Assembly (NCBI RefSeq): GCF_034702125.1
Contig: NC_085857.1
Span: 53,545,546 to 53,609,545, forward strand
DNA length: 64,000 bases
Origin: Engraulis encrasicolus
Lineage: Eukaryota; Chordata; Actinopteri; Clupeiformes; Engraulidae
Direction of reading: 5' to 3'
The notes below the pieces were generated by a model that made no database searches, was not told where the DNA came from, and saw nothing but the letters and a program-made list of their open reading frames with translations. This document shows positions 50,735 to 60,574 of the stretch, one piece after another (positions within the stretch are counted from its first letter, which is position 1; each line of letters starts with the position of its first letter). Made by a program: the position numbers and the translations under genes.

Positions 50735-50782
50735 GATGATGATGTTTCATGATGATGATGATGATGATGATGATGATTATGA
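50735..50782. repeat. (GAT)n trinucleotide repeat
   Basis: About 14 GAT/ATG triplets with one change. Confidence 0.9.
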
Positions 50783-51149
50783 TGTCCAGTCAGAAATTGA
50801 CTGGATTACTGTAGTTTAGTGTTGCTCAAGAAGGCTCTACAGCCTCCCAGGGGGTGATGGGTAGACCTAGGGTGGTGCTCAGATGGAGGCAGCGGTAAAA
50901 GTGATGGGTGGGGTTATGCTAAATCGCAAATGGGAGGGGCATTAGTGTACTTTCATTTGATTTTGACAGCTTGTGGGTGTGTGCCACTGGTTGGTGTTAT
51001 GACGCTGGGAATAAAGAGGGTTTTCAAAACAACAATGTTCCCCAATAACTCCATTAGGTGATCACCATCTAGATTCTAGATTAACAAATGTTACCAGGAC
51101 TGGACACAGACCGTAAAACAGGCCAGGCATTTTTAACAGTTTATTTTTT

Positions 51150-51335
51150 TTTAAAGATATTTTTCTGGTCTTTTTATGGCTTTATTTGATACTGGACAAT
51201 TGAGATAGACAGGGAATGATTAGGGAGAGAGAGAGAGAGAGAGACAGGGAGGATCAGCAAATGACACGGGCTGGAGTTAAATCCAGGTCTGCGGCCAAGC
51301 AGCCCAGTGCCTTACAACGGTAGGGCCGGGCCAGG
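51150..51335 (-). mobile_element. SINE family D, decayed copy
   Basis: It shares the tail ('gacaattgagatagacaggg', GAGA-rich) and the head complement ending 'acggtagggccggg' with the copy at 16234. The remaining sequence from 50,790 to 51,880 shows no gene. Confidence 0.6.
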
Positions 51336-52419
51336 CCAGGCATTCTTGACGTTGACCAGCCCCTCTCACAGCCCCTTCTCGTATTCGACAGTAGTATGAT
51401 TAGTCAGTTCACGGTCTATGTTAAAAACCGGTCTCTAAGGAAAACGAACAACAATCACAACAACAACAACAAAAACAACAGCATCGGTTCTCAAGGACTG
51501 TTTGCCCTCCGGGAAAATGCCCTGTATGCCAGGTGGCCAGTCAAGCCTTGAATGTTATTGTGGACCATTACGTTTTTTTTTTGTTTTTTTTTTGTCTCGT
51601 ATTGAGTTAATTTGAGTCTCATGATCCCCTCATAAGGATTGTCTTCTATACCTTACGTGTGCACTTAATATCTGTTATATCTTATGCTGTCATATGCCTA
51701 TTGTTGTGTCATTTTTATTGATTGATTCAGAGGGTCTGCACAAGGATTTGAATGTGTAGATGGTTTATGCACAAATGACAAATAAAGCACTTTTTTGACC
51801 TAGAGAAGGGCTGTTTAAAAAAAAACTATTTTGTATACACAACTTGTTTCGCCACCATACTTGTGTGTTTTTATGGCTGTCTTTTTTTTATCAGGTTCTT
51901 TCCAGATTTTGTGCTTCTTGGGTATCTTATGCACGTCTGCCATTTTGAATTTCATTTTCAGAAATGGACATTTTTAGCCCGAAAACATACCGAACTTTAG
52001 TCATATTTGTCATTCATGAAAAAAAAATGGCAGACAACACAGTTTCAATGAGCTGCATAGTTGCAGTACCTTCTCTCTCCACCATTCTACACAGTGCACC
52101 TGTAATACTTAGCAGATGCGTTTTATCCAAAGCAGATAATAGTTATTTTAGTTACAGGATTTTGATTACATCAATGTGGGGTCAGGTACCAAGGACACTT
52201 CAGCCATGGATGAAGGACCTGGTTGTGATTTGAACCTGCAACTCTCTGATCTAAAGGCCAGCACTCTATCCATTGAGTCATTGCCAGTCAATTTAATGTA
52301 ACATTTAGTTAAGATATGGTGCATCACAAATTGCACACGTGGAAAATAAGACATGTCAACAAATGCACAATTTTTCATTCTTCCAAATTTGGCCCCGGGC
52401 CTGAGTTTGACATCCCTGG

Positions 52420-52655
52420 GTTATGGTGTCAGACTTGTAGTGCAGAGGTTGCCGGTTCGACTTCCGACCTGCCAGGTTGGTGGGGGTAGTAATTAACCAG
52501 TGGTCTATCCTCCTCCATGAGGTACTGTACTGTACCGTCCCGCCACACGCCATTGGGGGTTGGCCTTGCATGGGTGAGGCATAAATGCAAATTTGTTGTG
52601 TGCTGTGTCACAATGCATAGGAGTTGGAGTTTCCCAGTTGGGCACTTGCTTTCAC
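52420..52655 (+). mobile_element. SINE family B copy, partly deleted
   Basis: 'gtgtcagacttgtagtgcag' then 'ttgccggttcgacttcc' (B box), 'ggtactgtactgtaccgtc' and tail 'gggcacttgctttcact'. Just upstream, 52160-52290 is a reversed family A remnant. Confidence 0.75.
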
Positions 52656-53372
52656 TGCTATTTGGTTATTGAATCCAGTGCCTGTTTAAAGTGGAGAGTG
52701 GGTCATATTAGCCAGGCTAGTGACTTGCCGACAATCAGGCTAAGTCATAATAGGGCTTTTTCAAGATAAAGACATGCATGTGATTCTTAAAATCTATTAT
52801 CTATCTGCTATATAAAACAGACATTTCTGATAAATAATATACAATGGCCCCGTCTCTGGCTTTGGGAACTGAAGGGTTGGTATAGGGCCTTGCACTCTTC
52901 GTCCAGTAGATGGCAATACTACTGTGTTATGCAGAGCCGTAGGCTATATAAAGATCTTTTTTTATTTCTTTATACGGCTCTGGTGTTATGTGTGGTGTGA
53001 CCATAATATGCAATGGATATTACCAGATACACTTTAAAGGGAACTCCGAATATCGTTGATATCATTCCCCGTGTATGACTTGTCTTGCAATCAACTTCCG
53101 CCTACTACACAATTGTGTTAAAATCGTTCTAGTTGTTGGCATTAAATCACAAGTTTATTCGGGCCGGGGCGCTGTTGTTTCTGATACCCTCACGTTGGCA
53201 CACGTGTCATCATAGCCAATTTTTCCGCGGTGAGCTCTTTTCGGTGTTATTTTATCAATTTCCCCTCAGAGCTTCGTTGCTGCAGAACTCGTTGTGTTTT
53301 AGTTGTAGCAGGCTCTAGAAGTAGAACTAGGCTACGTCTACTGAATGCAACGTGTTTCCCGTCAAACTTAAC

Positions 53373-56300
53373 ATGGAGGGCGAGACGGCGTTTCCAAAGC
53401 TGGTAATCAAGGAAGAGGAATGTGGCTGTGCAGTTTCCTCGGATTGCAATGTTATAATGGACTTAAGTTTGCCAGCATCAACAATTGCTACATCGAGAGA
53501 GTCGTTTCAGATAATAGAGGTACAAGTACTGAAAGAAGAGATTCCAGAGTCGTCAATCCAGTCAGATTTGTACTTCAGAGAGGCAACACCCGAGGCTAAC
53601 GCCAAGACAGATTTGGGAGACGGCAGTAGTCCACGAAGTGAGTACCTAACCTGCTATCCCACTGGATGTTGGTTTAGTAACACGTAATTAAAACGCTGAC
53701 AAGAGAAAGGCAAACCCCAACCCCATCTCATTCTGACCTAGATGCTAGAGCCAGTGATGGCTCCATTGATAGGCCATCATATGAGCTAGGTTATAGCAAT
53801 ATTTATAAATTACCTTTAATCCAACTGTAACCGAATAATTTGGAAAACGTCTTTGCTGTAACTTTGGAGATTATGGATCTACATTTGATATTTCATGTTA
53901 TAAAATACTGGAGTAAGGCAATTACACTTGTGGAGTCAATGTGAGCCAGGTGGAGCAGAGCTCTATCTAGCGCGTGGCCGTCTCGCAGCGGGAACAGCAG
54001 TCCAATGTGGCTGATCAGCCCAGTTGATGTAATCTGCCGTACTACGTGATATTTGTTTTGCATATCAATTCCCCCATTTATGAACGTAATTTAAGACTAT
54101 ACACATCATGTGTCCTGAAATTAGGTGGAAAATGTGGGTCCACATTGGCACAGGCCAGGTGTTCACATTTCCTTTATACAAATATGGCCGCCAGAAGAGC
54201 CTCTTTTTTGTTGACAAGTAGAATCTCAGTTCGGACTAATTATGGGTGCAGGCAGAAAGTAAAGAAAAATAAAGAGAGCAGCAACTCTTTATGATAAAGG
54301 TGTGAACACCTTGTTATATCCGTTCAGGCTAGTTCGACTGTGCTGTCAGCATTGTGTTATGCCTGTATTATTATATGGTTGTGACGTCATCTGTCGAATG
54401 CTCCATTCATTTCAACGGGGCTCCCCAACGTTCGGACGTCTGTTATTTTTCGATAACGGACGGGTTGGTCTATAACAGACCGCTGTCAATGGCAACATAG
54501 ACTAGAAGCATTTCCAGAAAAAGGCCCTTTATAAGGGTGTTAGAAGCATTTTTTAGTAAAAGTTGGGAACCTAGTTTTCTAAGATAATTAAAGTACCCCG
54601 AATTCAGCTAGCCTGGTTCCCAAGCTGAATTTTGAGTTTTTGACCATGAAATGAGCAAAAAACAAAATGGCCGCCGAAATTCTTGATTTTGGGCAGAATG
54701 CGTTAGAAAGTACCACTTCTCCATGGAAATAAATGTGCAATGCTCACATGTTTGCATTCAACATGTATTCCTACACTTACACAAAGGCAAAATGTCATGG
54801 CAACAAGATAAAAATAACTATAATTATGCCTTTTTAATAATGTGATATCCTCGTAAACTGGCATTCAATAGCAATAGTCTCTGTAAAAGCACATCATCAT
54901 ACACATTTGTCATTCAATAAGATTTGGAAAGAAGAAGAGAGAGAAAGAAGATAGTATTATCTAAATTAAAGACTAAATATTAGGACATGAATGTCCATCT
55001 CTATGGGAGCACACTCTCAGCTGTACGATTAGCTGAAGACCTTTGCAATCACGCCAAAGGTCCAATCAACTGTGTCGTGGGCGGGATGTCCACTTTGTCA
55101 AAACCGAACGGTTGCGTGTGAATAAGCCACTTTGATGCCAAACCTCTCTTCGAATCACGTTTGCTGCTTTTCACGCTTCTGCCGCCTCCTCTCCCATACA
55201 AAGTCAGTTACTTCTGCATCTTTCCACACGTTGAACGCCGGCGCTGTGTTCGCACGGTAAGGGGTCTTACACACCAGGGCGGTAAAGTGTCGCAGAACGG
55301 ACACGTTTTTTACCGGCTTTAGCTGTGGGGGAGGTGGGGGAGGGGGGGTTAACAGGACTGGCCGCGCACGCCGACGCTGTCAGTGTGAAAGGCAGAGAAA
55401 AACACACCGGCCAAAACTAAGCAGAAAGACTGCGTTCGTCCCGCGACCGTTCCGTTCCGCCTTGGTATGTTTTGGCCCTAAGGATAGCATTCCATCACCC
55501 TACAGACAATCAGTGGTCCTGCCCAGAACCCTATGTTCCCCTGGCAACGTGGTCACATCTAGCCGGTAGAGCCGGACAAAGGTGGCGGGGTTGGCCCATC
55601 CAGACGCTCTGCACACCTCTGAAACTGCTGCACCCTTGAAGAGAGGACAAGATGTAGAGACTGCGTTGGTAAAGTAAGCCCTAATCTGAGCCGGGGGTTA
55701 GTGACCCTTGGACTCGTATGCCAGGGCAATGGTTTGAACCAACTATTTGGAGACCTCTATTTCAAAACTCTGAGCCCTGTAGAGGGCTTGATGAAGCACA
55801 CAAACAGCTGCTCAGTGTTCCTAAAAGAGTGAGTCCTGTTCATGTAGATGCGTAAAGCGTGCACAGGGCACAAGTTGTGTTGTCACCTCTCTTCCACGGA
55901 TCTGAAAGGTGGTGTGCAAAAGCAGTTTGGAGGGGCGCCTCTTGGAGGGGCTCAAAAGGGGCCCCACACATAGCCTCCTGTACTAGAGAGATATCCCAGG
56001 GGGTAATCGTCTGACGTAGCACGGGGCGCAAGTATCTAGTGGATGGGCACTCAGAGTGTTGGAAGTCTTGTAGAAAGGACAACAGCGTCGGTACTGAACA
56101 CTGAAAAGTTGTCTTGTCGCGTTGGTCACACTAGCATTCGAAGACAGACCACTTCAGTTTCATACAGTGTCCCAGTAGATTAGGCCCTCGCCCCTTGAAT
56201 TGTCCTGATAACGTTATCCAGAAAACCGGTTAGGTTCAAATGTTCCCTTGCCAGACCCATAGGGGCAGGTGGCCCCTGGGCTGGGGCATGTCCTCCTCCT

Positions 56301-59300
56301 GGTCCGGATCCAGACTCAAACCTACGGGCGAGGGGAAAGTAGCAGGAGGGGGCGAAGCCCCTACGCTCTCAGCTGAGGCCCCTGAGCCCCGTGGGCTAAG
56401 GGGGGACAAACCCTGAGAAATCTCGCCTCCTTGCAGGAGGGGAAGAAGGGAGGCGTCAGGCGAAGGCGCTCGTGGTGTATTATGCAGGACTTTTGGAGTC
56501 TACTTTCATGCAAAGTGCAGTGGCCTGCGGTTGCCCAAGGGGCTCCGAGGCAGCTGCTCGAGCTGGGGAAGCCACATCAGCCACTAGGGTGGTGGTCAGT
56601 CCCTGCTGTATGAGATTCTCTGTGGTGGCAGGGAGTTGGGATAAAGAGTCCGTAGGCGGAAGATCGGAGCGCTTTGCCAGAGGGGAGTCAGAGTCTGACT
56701 CCACTGAAATGCGTTGCCAGCAGTCGACCATAGTCAAGAGAACAAAGGGACAGAGCGGGCTAGAACTAGTCCTAGAACTAGAAGCTCTCGTAACTCGTGT
56801 CGTTCAGGGTACTCGTGAACTCAGTCAGGAGACGTGAGTCCAAGGAACCGGGTACGCACAAATGTGTGTAAAGAACTTTTACTTCGTATCGTCTCTAATC
56901 TGCCGTGAGTAGATTCTGTCATTGTGAAGTTTCTTGCTGCCATGGAGGACACTGTACATTCCAAATGTTTGATCTGCAATGTGTGATCTCAGGTTAAAAC
57001 AGAATGTCCACCTACACAAAGCTGAGGCTGCCTTGGTGATCACAATGATGCTCTTTTATTGCCTGTGACATTAACCCCCTTCATAGCCTGGTCAGAATCC
57101 ACCTGGCTAAACTTGTGAGCTGATCTCTTGACCACAAAGTGGCCTTTTTGGAATTCAGACCCCATTGTGCATAATTAAGATGGTCATACCGCTTAAAGTA
57201 GGGCAACATCAGGCTGAAAGAGTGAAAATGAAGATCCCAGGTAGCTTCACATTGTGCTCTTGTGTATTGCAGCAGAACAGTAACCATATCCATATACTGC
57301 CACCAGTTCACATCATCAGATTGACTCTCAACAATATCATGCAGAAGACTTTTGTCCTTTTCCTGGTCATGGAATGAAATCAGTTCACTAATTGTCTGAG
57401 GATCATCACCATTAGCCATCCTAGAAAGACAGGTATAGAAGACTTGGCATGAGAATACCCTAAATGGATTGCAGAGTCAACTTGTGTGCCATGGCTTTGT
57501 TATATGCCTTTCCTCCCAGAACAAGTTCAACAGGGCCTTATCCAAGCAATCCACCATCCATACATTGGTCAGTCCAGAACCAATCATATGTTCTCCTATG
57601 GCCTTAGGACAGTTCATTGACATGTGATGTCCTCCTAGGCAAGGTATTCATTTGTTGTTCTAAGTCTGCAGTACAATGCTTGGTCAACTGTGATAACGCT
57701 ATGTTCCTGTCCAAAATGTGAAGATATAACAATGCATCTGTATTCAAAGTATCAAAATCCTGTTTAGTAGCGAGGACTATTGGCAAATACCCCGCAGCAG
57801 TCTGTTGTTCCTTTGATGACAGTGACTGATTGAACACTGACCAAGAAGTCTTCATGTCTAAGTTTTGACGGTGGAAGAAGAAAGCTAGACCCGTAGCCTT
57901 TGCTTGTCTAGCATACGTGTGCTCCTTTCCAGATTTGCCAAAGCATGATTCAGCAATGGGTGCTGAAAAAGTTGGTTTGAATGTCCTAGGAGTAATCCTA
58001 GCTCCATCAGGGCATTTGGCACATTTAATGTATGTCTAGTGGACACCTCTATATATTTAACAGAATCATCAATTGGTTGGCCTCTTGTCCATGCTGCTAT
58101 TTGTGTTGCATGGGAAGTATTCTTCCCATCAAGTGTTTTATCCAAGATATCAATGTTATCTGATGTGTAGTGGATGAATTTATCTGCCGCAATGTTTGTT
58201 GGAATAATGGCACCACTGTCTTGGTTCAGTGTTTTTAGAGTGCTCTCAGCTAAGGAGGTCCTGGACTTGGAGGACCTGGTCGTAACTCAGACAATGACCT
58301 GCCTGGTTGAATAGTCGTATTAGGTCTTTTACCCAATAGCTTGATAAGGAGTCCATTTTTTTGCCATCACTGACACAATAAACAAGGGCTTTAGCCTCAC
58401 TCAGAACTCTGCTTTGAGCAAGTTTTTCCTTGCCACCAATTCCATCATCTTCAAGAGATGTCTGGCCACTAACAACCAGGCTGAGGAGCATGTATAGACT
58501 ATCTGGAATGTCTGCAATAGCATCTGATAGAATATTTAATTTATGTCTAAACACTTTTCAAAATGGCACAAAATAATTACTTATGGTATAGGCTATGTAA
58601 CATCATGGTGTCATCTAGCGTTTTCTGGACAGTTTTCAAAGTGCCAATAGCAAGTTTCAGTGATTTTTTGGAAACACTAAATACTTAACATTATGCTAAG
58701 TATTTTTAAAATACTTACATCAATTTTCTTTATATAAACTTTATATAAATTTTCATATAAACACACATAGGCTACAAATATCTTATTAGAAAAGCTAAAT
58801 ATTTGAAACGTTTAGGCTAACACCTACAATATTAGCATTATTAGCATTCTAGAAGCTATTTGATACTTTTTAAAATAGACACATTCATCAAGAAACATTA
58901 ATGGGACACAAAATGTTAGAAAAGAGCATTTATTTCCAAGTACAGCAATACTTGGTAAAAATGCTCTGTCAAAAATCGCATATTTTGGCAGCCATTTTGT
59001 TTTTCAAATTTAACTGTCAAAACCTCAAAATCCAGCTTGGGAACCAGTCTAGTTGAATTCAGCACACTTAAATTATGTTAAGTACATAGGTTCCCAACTT
59101 TTACTAAAAAATGCTTCTAACATTCACAAATATGAAAAATGTGTCTAGACTAACAAGACTTTTCACTGCTAAAGCGACTTTTCAACAAGACTCTAATCAG
59201 CTGCTGTGATAGACAGCACCCGTTGTCCTGGCTACCGCTGTCAATGGCAACAAGACGTTCACTGCTAAAGCCACTGGCTTGTATACAAGTCAGTGGCTAA

Positions 59301-60499
59301 AGCGAATGTTTCACATCACTCCGCAGGGGGTCCGGTCTTTTGTCACTCTAATCAGCTGCTGTGATAGACAACACCTGTTGTCCTGGCTAGCCTACCTAGC
59401 TGTTGCCTAGCGGTGTTCCACAACGGCACTGTTTTGTTTTGCGCAGCAACAATCTTAACATTAAATAGGTCTAAAGAAATGTCCCCGCGTGTGTGAATCA
59501 TTTAGCCTAAGTATATCCATATAATAAGCGGGTTAACTTTCGGCGAGTCGGTCGCTTTGTGGAATAGCAGCACTTCAGAGAGAACAAGACCCCTCTAAAG
59601 ATTCTCTCTGTCGTGCTGCTATTCCACGGTAGCGACCTTCTCGCCGAACGTTAACCCTTACTTATGTTGTGTTCTATTGCTTGGGTCTTGCCCGGGGTTC
59701 GGGGAGTTTGAGCGAGATAAACACGATGAGTTAACGTCACAATCCGTGTGTCAGTGTGCTTCATTTACTACACGTTTACAAACGTAACACACCTGACCTG
59801 TGCCAAGATACAAATATGGCCGCCAGAAGAGCCTCTTTTTTGTTGACTAGTAGAATCTGAGTTCGGACTAATTATGGCATGTATGGTGATTGGGTGCAGG
59901 CAGAAAGTAAAGAAAAATAAAGAGAGCACTTCTTTCCTCTCTGGTGCAAGGAAGCCGGCAGGGGGGGGCAAAAGGGGTCTGTTGTCCCGGGCCCAGGGAA
60001 GGAGGAGGGCCAGAATTGGGTCTTCATTACATTGTATTAGATGGGAGGCCCTCCAGATAACTTTGTCCCGGGCTAGGTACGGTGGTCAGCGCCGCTGATA
60101 GTGTGACCAGTCATGGGTAAGCGGTTAGGGTGTCAGACTTGTAGCCCATAGGTTGTCGATTCGATTCTCCATTCGACAGGTTGGTGCGGGGAATGATAAA
60201 CCAGTGGTCTCCCCCATCCTCTTCCATGACTGACGTACCCTTTTGAGATAGATTGAATGGAATCGTGAATCAAGTTTTTTTATGGGGGAAAAAATGTGGT
60301 TAATCGGCCAGCCCTAATCTAGTCTTATACAGATCTGTGGTTTCACCATCAACTCTTTGCCGTTGTTGTTTGTGTTTCTTCCTGTAGGGGGAGCTGTGCC
60401 CAGTGCAGAGCAGACCAATTCCTCCTCATCTGAATACATTGAAGCTGAACTGGAGCAGGTACAATGGTGCTTCATTCAGTGACACTCTTCTCCAAAAGC

Positions 60500-60574
<75 letters not shown>

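Larger units (their letters stand above)
54537..59122. mobile_element. 4.6 kb element with about 200-base terminal inverted repeats
   Basis: The left end 'gttagaagcattttttagta' + 'aaagttgggaacct' and the right end read backwards are the same. Similarity continues through 'ctggttcccaagct', 'acaaaatggc(c/t)gcc' and 'ggaaataaatg' for about 200 bases (54537-54745 against 58910-59122), diverged by perhaps a quarter. Inside are a DIRS-type fragment and a broken minus-strand coding region. It lies in intron 1 of zinc-finger gene 2. I cannot name the superfamily. Confidence 0.75.

Noticed and set aside
59874..60098. Frame starting MACMVIGCRQKV as a complete host gene
   Set aside because: After about 25 codons it runs into a GGGGGG-rich repeat, and the essential later Cys and His of a THAP finger are absent.
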